DNA from: an uncultured Bacilli bacterium
GTDB taxonomy: Bacteria; Bacillota_I; Bacilli_A; RF39; UBA660
DNA: 43,256 nt
Reading direction: 5' to 3'
Assembly (NCBI GenBank): GCA_947626535.1
Contig: CANQSO010000004.1
Location: 1 to 43,256, forward strand
The notes under the pieces were generated by a model that was not told where the DNA came from, made no database searches, and worked only from the letters and a program-made list of their open reading frames with translations. Both the position numbers and the translations under genes were made by a program. Positions within the stretch are counted from its first letter, which is position 1, and every line of letters starts with the position of its first letter. Below, piece after piece: positions 1 to 9,329 of the stretch.

Positions 1-260
1 TTACCTCACTTTTTTACTTTTTCTATATACTAATTATACCAAAAAAGTACGATAAAATCGAGGATTACAGCCAATTTCTAATGGAAAAAATTTTAAAATG
101 TCAAGCTCTAAAATGGGCTATTTTTTGTCTCTGAAACAATATTTTTTATTCAAAAAAATTTATGTATAATTTTTCTTTAAAACCCATTTTTAAGCTTATA
201 TAGCAACATTTATATCTTGCTTAATCATTTTTGATGCCATTTTTTCACTTGACATTCATT

Positions 261-383
261 ATTTTTTTTTACATTTTTTGACGTGGCCGTGAATAGTAAC
301 ATTATTTTCGTTACTAGATTGTTCATAAGAGATAATTTTTTTTACATTTTTTGACGTGGCTGTGAATAGTAACATTATTTTCG
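261..383. repeat. Two direct copies of a ~40-bp element (acattttttgacgtggc[c/t]gtgaatagtaacattattttcg), 73-bp period
   Basis: Copies at 271-310 and 344-383 differ at one base; each is preceded by a T8-T9 run. Confidence 0.95.
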
Positions 384-424
384 AAGATTATAAGTTATAA
401 AATTAATACCATTTTATATTTACA

Positions 425-1777
425 TTATAATAATTCAGTCATATATATTGGGATATATAAAATACCATTTTCTTCTTTTAAATCTTTTGTATGAATAATT
501 ATTGCTTTATCTAAATAATCATTATATTTTTCTTTTAATTTATTTAATGAAGAATACTTATATCTTTTACTAGATTTTACTTCAATTGGAACAATATTAT
601 GTTTAGAAGTAATCTTATTAGCAGATATTAAAAAATCAATTTCCATTGTACTATCTGAATCATTTCGATTATTTTTGGAAAAAAAGTATAATTTTCGACC
701 ATTACTTACTAACATTTGAGCTACAATATTTTCAATTATCATTCCTTCATTAAAAGACAGATTATCAAATAATATTTTTTTATAAATTTCATCATTTATT
801 ATTTGTTTCTCATTGAAAGTCATAGTAAGTAACAAACCGGTATCTAGAAAATAACATTTTAAACTATTATCATTAATTCTTTGTCCTAAACCAATATTAG
901 GCTCAGTTGTATTATAAGCAATGTTAATTAAAGAAGCATCAGAAAGCCAATAAAATGCTCCTTCGTAATTTCTATATCTTGCTGTGTCATCTAAAACTGA
1001 TAAATTAAACTTTTTTTCATGTTTTTGAAGTTGAGAAGGAATTGTATCAAAAATTTGTTCAACTTTTAAATTTAATTCATCAGCATGTTTTCTAATATCT
1101 TCACGATATAAGTTTATAATATTTCTTTTAATTTTATCAGTAAGTTGAAAATCTCTTCCATTACGATATTCATTAACAGCTTGAGGCATTCCTCCTACAA
1201 TTAAATATTCTTTAAAATAATCCATTGCTTTACGATGTAGAGCTTGACCTAAAGGTTTTTTATTATTATAGCATTCTCTTATATAATCCATTAAAGTTAT
1301 ATTCCCCATTGCCCATAAAAATTCTTCAAAATCCATAGGTGTCATTTTAATTATTTCTTCTTCAGAAGGAATTAAGATATCCTTAACATTTTTTTTGATA
1401 GATATTAAAGAGCCAGTTTCAATATAATCATATCTACCATCCATAACTAAATGTTTAATAGCTCCTCTAGCTTTAGGACAAAACTGAATTTCATCAAAAA
1501 TAATTAATGATTCTTTTTCATATAATTTTGTTTCATAGTATTCTGATAAATAAGTGAATAAATAATCAAGATTATCTAAGTAAAGCGAAAACAATTTTTT
1601 AATTTCATCGGAAACTTTAGAAAAATCAATTAAAATAAAAGACTTGTAATTTTCTTTAGCAAATTCTAAAGTAATATAGCTTTTGCCAACCCGTCTTGCT
1701 CCTTCAATTAATAGAGCACTTTTTCCTTTGCTTTCTTCCTTCCATTTTAAAATTTCATTATATATTTTTCTTTTCAT
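425..1777 (-). CDS. ATP-binding protein, AAA ATPase with DUF4143-type C-terminus
   Basis: Walker A-like IEGARRVGKSYI, Walker B-like SLIIFDEIQ, C-terminal nuclease-like EIDFLI...IPIEVKSSKRY. Confidence 0.85.
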   Translation of the reverse strand: MKRKIYNEILKWKEESKGKSALLIEGARRVGKSYITLEFAKENYKSFILIDFSKVSDEIKKLFSLYLDNLDYLFTYLSEYYETKLYEKESLIIFDEIQFCPKARGAIKHLVMDGRYDYIETGSLISIKKNVKDILIPSEEEIIKMTPMDFEEFLWAMGNITLMDYIRECYNNKKPLGQALHRKAMDYFKEYLIVGGMPQAVNEYRNGRDFQLTDKIKRNIINLYREDIRKHADELNLKVEQIFDTIPSQLQKHEKKFNLSVLDDTARYRNYEGAFYWLSDASLINIAYNTTEPNIGLGQRINDNSLKCYFLDTGLLLTMTFNEKQIINDEIYKKILFDNLSFNEGMIIENIVAQMLVSNGRKLYFFSKNNRNDSDSTMEIDFLISANKITSKHNIVPIEVKSSKRYKYSSLNKLKEKYNDYLDKAIIIHTKDLKEENGILYIPIYMTELL

Positions 1778-1810
1778 ATCAAAATTCCTTTCTAATTATT
1801 AATATTTTAA

Positions 1811-1909
1811 CACGAAATCAAAAATAACAAAATACTTATTTTGCACGAAATCAAGATTAATAAAGTGCCAAATTTGCACGAAATCAAAAATAATAGCCAT
1901 TTTCGTTGA
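1811..1909. repeat. Three direct repeats beginning cacgaaatca, 33-bp period, upstream of the ATPase gene
   Basis: cacgaaatca at 1811, 1844 and 1877. Confidence 0.9.
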
Positions 1910-1937
1910 CTATTATTATTTTTTGTATTTTAAAGTT

Positions 1938-2507
1938 CTATTTTTTTACTTTTTTTAAAATGTTTAGAAATTGTTGTTGCAAAAAAGGCTTTGTAAATTT
2001 TTCTTCCAGTAATAGAACGGTATTTTTATATCTATTATAGGCATTATTGTAATTACCTTGTAAAATTTGTTTAACAGAATAAAGGACTATTGTTTCATAA
2101 ATATAATTATATATAGTATCAGCTTGTTCAGTTTTATTTATTGTTTCAACAATTACAGGCGCAACAGAATAGTAATGTTTAATATCTTCCTCGGATACAT
2201 ATTTATCCCTAAACCATCTTAATACTTTTAATTCGTAACAATTATCGTCAAAATTTTCTTTTAAATGTCTCATACATGCTGTAGTTAAATAACAACTTGT
2301 ATCAGTTTTTGATGTTTTGCCATCTGGTCCATGTTCTACAATTTGTCCTTTACCAGTATCGGTATTAATATTAATATGGATAGCTGAATGGCCTTTTTCT
2401 GAAGGATTTTTATCATATATAGAATATGATGAATTTGATTCATTACCAGTCATCTTAGAATAATGACCATCATCGTGTTTATAGCCATATTTATCTTTCT
2501 CACCCAT
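1938..2507 (-). CDS. CFI-box-CTERM-like domain protein
   Basis: Motif SCYLTTACMRHLKENFDDNCYELKVLRWFRDKYV. Confidence 0.6.
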   Translation of the reverse strand: MGEKDKYGYKHDDGHYSKMTGNESNSSYSIYDKNPSEKGHSAIHININTDTGKGQIVEHGPDGKTSKTDTSCYLTTACMRHLKENFDDNCYELKVLRWFRDKYVSEEDIKHYYSVAPVIVETINKTEQADTIYNYIYETIVLYSVKQILQGNYNNAYNRYKNTVLLLEEKFTKPFLQQQFLNILKKVKK

Positions 2508-2779
2508 TATATTTTTCCCTCCTTTATCTTTTGCTCTAATATAAATTCAAATGCATAAAATTCATTACTGATATGGTCAGTTATTAATGAAAAAGTATTA
2601 TCAATATTTAATTGATAAACTAAATTAGAAATTTCTTTAACATTTTCTAAATCAATTTTTTCTTTTAATTTTATAATACTATTTTCTAAAAAATTGATAT
2701 CAACATTATTTAAATTATATTTGTTTGCTTTTTTAATTTCGTTAATATCATTAAGAATATTATCTAAATGTTCTATCAT
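2507..2779 (-). CDS. Small hypothetical protein, overlapping the CFI-box gene
   Basis: 90-aa ORF immediately upstream of the CFI-box ORF, sharing position 2507. Confidence 0.6.
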   Translation of the reverse strand: MIEHLDNILNDINEIKKANKYNLNNVDINFLENSIIKLKEKIDLENVKEISNLVYQLNIDNTFSLITDHISNEFYAFEFILEQKIKEGKI

Positions 2780-2801
2780 AATTTAATTCCTTTCAATATA
2801 T

Positions 2802-5738
2802 TTAATCTTCTAATTTTACACTAACAATTTTAGATACACCTTTTTCTTGCATCGTTATGCCATATAGAGTATCAGCATATTCCATTGTTCTTTTCTTATG
2901 AGTAATTAAAATATATTCACTCTTAGCTTTTTGTTCTTGTAAGTACTTACCAAAAGTATCAACATTAGCTTCATCTAGTGCTGCTTCTACTTCATCTAAG
3001 ATACAAAATGGTACTGGAAAAACATTTAAAATAGCAAATAATAAAGCAATAGCTGTTAAAGTTTTTTCACCACCAGATAAAAGCACAATATTATCAAGTT
3101 TTTTACCTGGAGGTTCCGCAACAATTTCAATTCCAGTCTCTAAAATGTTATCAGGTTCAGTTAGTTTTAACATTCCTCTTCCACCTTTGAATAAATCTTT
3201 AAAGACAACTTCAAATTCTTTAGAAATTAAATCAAAAGTTTTAGTTAAGCGTTCAACCATCTTTTCATCCATTTCTTTAATAATACTTTCTAATTCTTCA
3301 ATAGCTAAAACTAAATCTTCTTTTTGACTACTTAAAAATTCATAACGTTCATTAATACGGTTAAATTCATCAATACTTCCTAAGTTAACCATTTTATAAT
3401 TACTTAATTTAGTTTTTAACATTTTAGCATTTTCTTTAGCTAAGTCATAATCCATATCTAAAATATAAGTAACTTTAGCTTTATCAAAAGTAATATGATA
3501 TTCTTCACTTAAATGATTTAAAAGATAATCCATTTTAATATCAATTTTATTTTTTCTAATTTCTAATTCATTTAAATCATTAATAATAGTGTGTAATTCG
3601 GTATTTTTCTTTCGATATTCTAATTCTTCTTCAGCTAATTTACTTGCTAAATCACTTTTTTCTTTTCTTAAATTTCTAATTTTAGTATTAGTTAATTCTT
3701 TTTTGGTAGCTATATCTTTTTCTTTAGCAAGTAGTTTTTCGATTTCTTTTTCAATTCCCCCATTTTTTAGAGTATCAGTTCTTTTTAAACTTTGAACGGT
3801 ATTTAATAAATCTTTTTCAATATTAGCTAACTTTTCTTTTAATTCATTTACTTCTTTAGTTAAAACATAATGATTATTTTGAACTTCTAATCTTTTAGTT
3901 TCTAATTCTTCTAATTCTTTTGCTAAACTATCATTATTTTTATTTAATTTATTTTTTTCTTCTTGTAAGATTTTTAATTCGGTTTCTTTCTTTTCTAATT
4001 CTAATTTATCATTTAAAGAATTATTAACTTTAATTGTACCACCACTGATACTACCACCAGCATGAGTAATTTCACCATCTAAAGAAACAATTCGATATTT
4101 ATAATCTAATTTTTTAGCTAACTCATTCATTGCATTCATATCTTTGGTAATTAAAACATTTCCTAATTGATTTTCAATGATATTTTGAAATTCACTATTA
4201 TAAGAAATTAAATCAGAAGCAACACCTATAAAACCAAGACATTTTTGGGCAACTTTAATAATATCTTCGCTTACTTTACGACCTTTAATGACATTCATTG
4301 GAAAAAAAGTTACTCGTCCTAAATGGTTATCTTTTAAATAATTTATAGCATCTTTAGCATTTAATTCATTTTCTACAACCACAAAATTAGTAGAACTAGC
4401 TAAGGCTACTGAAATAGCTAAACTATAATCATTTTTAACCTCAATTAATTTACCAATAGTTCCTTTAATACCTTTTAAACGGGGATTATGTAAAATATTT
4501 TTAACAGCAACAGGCATATTATTATCTTCTAAAATATTATTTTTTAAAATTTCTATTTTATTTTCTAATAAAACTTCTTCTCTAATTTTATTTTGATAAA
4601 CTAAATCATTATTTCTTTTTTTATTATTTAATAAAAGACTTTTTTCATCAATACTTCCTAATTCATTATTAATAGTATTTAAATTATCTTCTTTTTCTTT
4701 TAAATTAAAAGTTACTAAAGATTTTTCTTTTTCTAAATTAGTTTCTTTTTCTTTATTTAATAAATATTCTTCATCTACTTTTGTTTCATCAACCGCATAT
4801 TTTTGTCTTTCTAAAATAAGATTTTTTTCACTTTCAATATTAGCTAATTTTTCAGTTAAACTAGTATATTCTTCATTTAACTTTTCTATTTCTTCTTCTA
4901 TTTCTAAACTTCTCGTTTTATAATTTTCTAATTTACTACTATCTAAAGTATTTTCTGATTCAATATTTAATTTTTCATTTTCTAAAGTTTTTCTTTTTCT
5001 TTCTAATTCTTCTAATTCTTCATGATTTTTTTTAATATCATAAGTAGTTAGGGAACGATCAATTTCTTCATATTCATTTAAAAGGGCTAGATAAGTTCTG
5101 GCTTCTTCACTTTGTTTTTTTAAAGGTTCTAAATTAACTTCTAACTCATCAATTACTAAATCAACTTTTTCTAAATTATCTTTAGCTTTTTCTAATTTTC
5201 TTAAACTTTCTATTTTGCGATTTTTATATTTTAAAACTTTACTAGCACTTTCTAGAATAACTCTTCTTTCTTCTGGTTTAGCAGTTACAATTTTTTCAAT
5301 GCTTCCTTGACTAATGATGTTAAGTGAATCACTACCTATACCACTATCTAAAAAAAGACTAGTTACATCTTTTAGGCGAACTTTAGCATTATTAATATAA
5401 TATTCATTTTCCCCAGTTTTATATAATATTCTTTTTACTTCAACTGTTTCTAAATCGGTATTTAAAAAATGGTCAGTATTATCAAATTCTAAAGCTACTT
5501 CGGCTCTTTTTAAACCACTTCTTGATTCACTACCAGCAAAAATAACGTCAACCATTTCTTTAGAACCACGTAAACTTTTAACTGATTGTTCTCCTAAAAC
5601 CCATCTTACAGCATCAACTATATTACTTTTTCCTGAACCATTAGGTCCGACAATAGCCGTTATATTACTTTTTAATTCTAAATCAATTTTATCGGCAAAA
5701 GATTTAAAACCATTAATTCTAATACTTTTTAATTTCAT
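2802..5738 (-). CDS. smc: Chromosome segregation protein SMC
   Basis: GPNGSGKSNIVDAVRWVLGEQS Walker A, hinge GIKGTIGKLIEV...GRVTFFPMNVI, signature LSGGEKTLTAIALLFAI, Walker B FCILDEVEAALD. Confidence 0.97.
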   Translation of the reverse strand: MKLKSIRINGFKSFADKIDLELKSNITAIVGPNGSGKSNIVDAVRWVLGEQSVKSLRGSKEMVDVIFAGSESRSGLKRAEVALEFDNTDHFLNTDLETVEVKRILYKTGENEYYINNAKVRLKDVTSLFLDSGIGSDSLNIISQGSIEKIVTAKPEERRVILESASKVLKYKNRKIESLRKLEKAKDNLEKVDLVIDELEVNLEPLKKQSEEARTYLALLNEYEEIDRSLTTYDIKKNHEELEELERKRKTLENEKLNIESENTLDSSKLENYKTRSLEIEEEIEKLNEEYTSLTEKLANIESEKNLILERQKYAVDETKVDEEYLLNKEKETNLEKEKSLVTFNLKEKEDNLNTINNELGSIDEKSLLLNNKKRNNDLVYQNKIREEVLLENKIEILKNNILEDNNMPVAVKNILHNPRLKGIKGTIGKLIEVKNDYSLAISVALASSTNFVVVENELNAKDAINYLKDNHLGRVTFFPMNVIKGRKVSEDIIKVAQKCLGFIGVASDLISYNSEFQNIIENQLGNVLITKDMNAMNELAKKLDYKYRIVSLDGEITHAGGSISGGTIKVNNSLNDKLELEKKETELKILQEEKNKLNKNNDSLAKELEELETKRLEVQNNHYVLTKEVNELKEKLANIEKDLLNTVQSLKRTDTLKNGGIEKEIEKLLAKEKDIATKKELTNTKIRNLRKEKSDLASKLAEEELEYRKKNTELHTIINDLNELEIRKNKIDIKMDYLLNHLSEEYHITFDKAKVTYILDMDYDLAKENAKMLKTKLSNYKMVNLGSIDEFNRINERYEFLSSQKEDLVLAIEELESIIKEMDEKMVERLTKTFDLISKEFEVVFKDLFKGGRGMLKLTEPDNILETGIEIVAEPPGKKLDNIVLLSGGEKTLTAIALLFAILNVFPVPFCILDEVEAALDEANVDTFGKYLQEQKAKSEYILITHKKRTMEYADTLYGITMQEKGVSKIVSVKLED

Positions 5739-5745
5739 ACTTCAC

Positions 5746-6402
5746 CTACTTAGCTCTTTTTTGATAGGCTGCAAAAGCTGCTTGTTGCTCAGCTTCTTTT
5801 TTACTTTTACCAGTACCCCTACCATAAACAATTCCATCAATTACTACTTCCATAATAAACTCTTTATCATGAGCTGGACCACTTTCACTAACTAATTCAT
5901 AAGTTAAACTCTTTCGATCAGTTTGAACAAGCTCTTGAAGTAAAGTTTTATAATCTCTTAAAAAATGTGTATCTCCTTTAATAAAAGGCAAGATTATTTC
6001 TTCAGCATAACGTTTAGCAACATGAAATCCACAATCTAAGTAAATCGCGCCTAAAACACTTTCAAAAACATCAGCTATAATGGTGTCATTAACGTCTTTT
6101 TTCTGACCTTTACCAACTAAAATATATTTATCTAAACCAATTGTTTTAGCATATGTTGCTAAAGCTTTTTCACAAACAAAACAAGCTCTTTCTTTACTCA
6201 TTGCCCCTTCTTTTAAATCAGTATGTAAATAAAAATATTCACTGGTAATTAGTTGTAAAACCGCATCGCCTAAAAACTCTAAACGTTCATAATTTTTAGT
6301 ATGACGTTCATTGGAATAAGAACTATGAGTAAAAGCTTCAAGCATCAATTTTTTATTTTTAATTTCTATGTGATATTTTTTAAAAAATTCATCGAAGTTC
6401 AT
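5746..6402 (-). CDS. rnc: Ribonuclease III
   Basis: NYERLEFLGDAVLQL signature and C-terminal dsRBD (GTGKSKKEAEQQAAFAAYQ). Confidence 0.97.
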   Translation of the reverse strand: MNFDEFFKKYHIEIKNKKLMLEAFTHSSYSNERHTKNYERLEFLGDAVLQLITSEYFYLHTDLKEGAMSKERACFVCEKALATYAKTIGLDKYILVGKGQKKDVNDTIIADVFESVLGAIYLDCGFHVAKRYAEEIILPFIKGDTHFLRDYKTLLQELVQTDRKSLTYELVSESGPAHDKEFIMEVVIDGIVYGRGTGKSKKEAEQQAAFAAYQKRAK

Positions 6403-6528
6403 CTCGTCACCACTTTCCTAAATATTATACTATGTATAACTTAAAATGTAAATTAAGGAAATAAAAACTTCATCACAAATCGTTTTACAAATAAAGATAA
6501 ATATAGTAAAATGTTATTGGGTGGTTAG

Positions 6529-6750
6529 ATGAAAAAGGCCCTTATTTTTTTGATTAAATGTTATCAAATTACCCCTCTTGCTAGTCATAGTTTTTGTAGA
6601 TGCACTCCAACTTGTAGTAACTATATGATTGAAGCAATAGAAAAATATGGGTGTTTAAAAGGATTAAAATTAGGGATTAAGCGTATTTTAAAATGTAGAC
6701 CAGGTGGTATTTATGGATATCAACCTTTAGAATGGAGTAAAGAAAAATGA
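6529..6750 (+). CDS. yidD: Membrane protein insertion efficiency factor YidD
   Basis: [37 protein letters not shown]. Confidence 0.95.
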   Translation: MKKALIFLIKCYQITPLASHSFCRCTPTCSNYMIEAIEKYGCLKGLKLGIKRILKCRPGGIYGYQPLEWSKEK

Positions 6751-7607
6751 AAAAATTATTTTATAGTGTGATATTATTTAGTTTACTGTTTATTACAAGT
6801 GGTTGCTTTGATTGGAATAACTTAGATAATGCCACAATTTATACAACTGTATATCCAATTGAATATTTAGTTGAAAATTTATATTCTAATTATAAAAGTT
6901 CTAGTTCAATATATCCGCCAGGAGCTGATGTCGTAAATTACTCACTTACTGATAAGCAGGTTTTAGATTTTAGTAAAGGAACTTTATTTGTTTATAATGG
7001 TATAACTAATGAAAAACAAATTGCTAAATCATTTATTAATAAAAATAAACAAATGAAAATAATTGATGTTGCTCAAGGATTAAAATATACTTATGGGGTT
7101 GAAGAATTATGGCTTAGTCCAAGTAATTATTTAATGCTTGCTACTAATTTTAAAAACAATTTAGAAAAATTAGTTGGTAGTAAATATACTAATGATGAAA
7201 TTGAAGCTAAATATCAAGAGTTAGAAGAAACCTTATCAATAATGGATGCTGAAATAAGGAAAATCGCTACACTTGCTAAAGAAAATAATTGTAATACCTT
7301 AGTTGTCACTAAAAAAATCTTTAAATTTTTAGAAAATTATGGCTTTAATATTATTTGTTTAGAAGATTATGAAGAAAATTCAGCTAACTTAAATGTTTTA
7401 AAAAGCAACTTTAGAAATGGGACTTATAAATACCTATTTAAAAGAAATGATGAAGAAAATAATGAAGTTATAGAAGATTTAAAAAAGAATTATAATGCAA
7501 ATGTTTTAGATATTAATATGATGAATACTTTAACAAATGAAGAAAGCACTTATTTAACTATTATGAATGAATTTGTAACTGATCTAAAAAATGCAACTAA
7601 CTCATGA
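6747..7607 (+). CDS. ZnuA/adhesin-family-like substrate-binding lipoprotein with degenerate metal site
   Basis: Lipobox LFITSGC; fold motifs [43 protein letters not shown]. Overlaps the yidD stop by 4 nt. Confidence 0.75.
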   Translation: MKKLFYSVILFSLLFITSGCFDWNNLDNATIYTTVYPIEYLVENLYSNYKSSSSIYPPGADVVNYSLTDKQVLDFSKGTLFVYNGITNEKQIAKSFINKNKQMKIIDVAQGLKYTYGVEELWLSPSNYLMLATNFKNNLEKLVGSKYTNDEIEAKYQELEETLSIMDAEIRKIATLAKENNCNTLVVTKKIFKFLENYGFNIICLEDYEENSANLNVLKSNFRNGTYKYLFKRNDEENNEVIEDLKKNYNANVLDINMMNTLTNEESTYLTIMNEFVTDLKNATNS

Positions 7608-7608
7608 A

Positions 7609-7637
7609 AAAAAACTTCCATATGGAAGATTTTTTTT
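7609..7637 (+). terminator. Probably bidirectional intrinsic terminator between convergent genes
   Basis: aaaaaaCTTCCATATGGAAGattttttt: 14-bp perfect palindrome flanked by A and T runs. Confidence 0.85.
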
Positions 7638-8538
7638 ATTTGTTTTCTAAAGACTTAATTTCTTCTTTAGTTAAACCTGTAAAATTTACTATCTTATCAA
7701 TTGGTTCATTTGCATCTAACATTTTCTTAGCAATTTCTAAGCTATTACTTTTTTTACCTTGTTCAATTCCTTGTTCAATTCCTTGTTCAATTCCATCCTC
7801 TTTACCATTATTATAGACCATTTCTTGGTCAAGCTTCTTTTTGTCATAATATAATAATTCATCTAAGTCATAACTTAACTTTTCAGCTTCTTTTAAAAAT
7901 TCTCTCATAAAACTTCCCTCTTCATATAATTCATATAATATATTTTTATTATTACACACAAATATATATAATGACTTTTCTAATTCATCTGTAATATTAT
8001 TATAGCCTAACTTTTCTAAATATTCAAGATTTATATCAATATAATGTATTCCTAAATTTCTTGGCATTAATAAATTTTTTTCAATCATTTCACTTTCATA
8101 AATAAATTTATTTTGACCAAAATAATCAAATCCATCAATATTAATACTATACACTTCTTTCAAATTTTTATAATCACTGTTAGGTAATAAATCTCTTAAA
8201 TATAAACAACATACATAAGAAAAATTTTTCTTAGATAAACTTTTATAATCGCTATAATTTATTTCTAATGAAATATAAATTTTATCATTTTCATATACTA
8301 AATCAGCTTCAGAATTAATATTTTTATCATTTAAAGCTATTTGGGGATGCATTATTTTAAAATCTCTTTTAAGGTTTTCTATGGGAACCTTTATTACTTT
8401 ACTAATTATTAGATATAACAAATCTTCACTGGCTTTAGAACCATTAGTAAATAACTTCTTAACAATTCGATCACTTAACATATAAAATTTTTCCTTTTTA
8501 TTCTCTTCTTTTTCATCAATAACTTCGTTTTTCATCAA
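7636..8538 (-). CDS. Rpn-family recombination-promoting nuclease / PD-(D/E)XK transposase-like protein
   Basis: N-terminal LSDRIVKKLFTNGSKASEDLLYLIISKVI, DLVYENDKIYISLEINY core, C-terminal GIEQGIEQGIEQG repeats and TGLTKEEIKSL. Confidence 0.7.
   Translation of the reverse strand: MMKNEVIDEKEENKKEKFYMLSDRIVKKLFTNGSKASEDLLYLIISKVIKVPIENLKRDFKIMHPQIALNDKNINSEADLVYENDKIYISLEINYSDYKSLSKKNFSYVCCLYLRDLLPNSDYKNLKEVYSINIDGFDYFGQNKFIYESEMIEKNLLMPRNLGIHYIDINLEYLEKLGYNNITDELEKSLYIFVCNNKNILYELYEEGSFMREFLKEAEKLSYDLDELLYYDKKKLDQEMVYNNGKEDGIEQGIEQGIEQGKKSNSLEIAKKMLDANEPIDKIVNFTGLTKEEIKSLENK
7757..7792. repeat. 12-bp in-frame tandem repeat (ccttgttcaatt x3) encoding GIEQ
   Basis: Three perfect units inside the Rpn-like ORF. 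Confidence 0.95.
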
Positions 8539-8692
8539 ATTAATCCTCTCCTTCCATGTTGCTTGAAAAACATTTAAAATTTAAGAACTTTCCATAGAAT
8601 CCTCCTCTCACAAAAGGTAATCTAATTTACCTTTCTACTAATATATTACCTATAAGGGTATCGATTTCCTTTTTTTTAGGTTAAAATGAAGC

Positions 8693-8727
8693 AAAAAAAA
8701 TATGTGCAATTTTGCACACATCTTTTT
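8693..8727 (-). terminator. Intrinsic terminator downstream of the small ORF, possibly bidirectional
   Basis: Minus strand TGTGCAA-AA-TTGCACA followed by TATTTTTTTT; plus-strand side also has T6. Confidence 0.8.
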
Positions 8728-8745
8728 TACTATTAACAATTAAAG

Positions 8746-8829
8746 TTATTTATCTATTTTAGATGAATTAATACAACAAAATAAATCTAAAATAAAAACT
8801 AAAATAAAAAAGAATACAATTATTTTCAT
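8746..8829 (-). CDS. 27-aa hydrophobic small ORF, MKIIVFFFILVFILDLFCCINSSKIDK
   Basis: Not in the supplied ORF track. SD-like AGGTGA 7 nt upstream of ATG; one hydrophobic helix; terminator follows. Confidence 0.55.
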   Translation of the reverse strand: MKIIVFFFILVFILDLFCCINSSKIDK

Positions 8830-8873
8830 ATATTAATCACCTATTTAATTATATGAAATAATTATTACTCTTT

Positions 8874-9329
8874 TTAATTAACAGGTCTAATTATTTTAAA
8901 TAAATTATAAATTAGACAACCTAAAATAGCTCCACAAAAATCAATTAGAACATCCATTGCTTGAGGACTTCTTCCTCCAACAAAAGATTGATGAAATTCA
9001 TCACTTATAGCATATAATAGACAAAAAATTGATACAATAATAAATTCTTTTTTAGTAATTTTATAATATTGCTTTATTAAATTAATTGTTAATAAAGCTA
9101 AGATTAGATATATACTAAAATGACCTAATTTGCGAATGAAAAATTTACACCAAGGTGTTGATAGGGAAATATGAAATATATTTTCAAACATTTTTAATAT
9201 ACCATTGGAAACCCCACTACTAGACTCACCATTTTGAGATGAAAAGAAAAAGATTAAAAGAAGCCATCCAATAAATAAAATCCAAGCTAATATTTTTTTT
9301 CTATTCATCAGGTGTTTCCAATACTTCAT
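8874..9329 (-). CDS. VanZ family protein
   Basis: IFFFSSQNGESS, KLGHFSIYLILALL, AISDEFHQSFVGGRSPQAMDVLIDFCGAILG. Confidence 0.9.
   Translation of the reverse strand: MKYWKHLMNRKKILAWILFIGWLLLIFFFSSQNGESSSGVSNGILKMFENIFHISLSTPWCKFFIRKLGHFSIYLILALLTINLIKQYYKITKKEFIIVSIFCLLYAISDEFHQSFVGGRSPQAMDVLIDFCGAILGCLIYNLFKIIRPVN

Noticed and set aside
3145-3795. Plus-strand ORFs 3145-3327 and 3589-3795
   Set aside because: Antisense shadows inside smc; low-complexity Ser/Phe/Leu translations, no SD or family signal.
7604-7816. Plus-strand ORF 7604-7816
   Set aside because: Spans the terminator and the antisense of the Rpn 12-bp repeats (SIPCSIPCSIP); repeat artefact.
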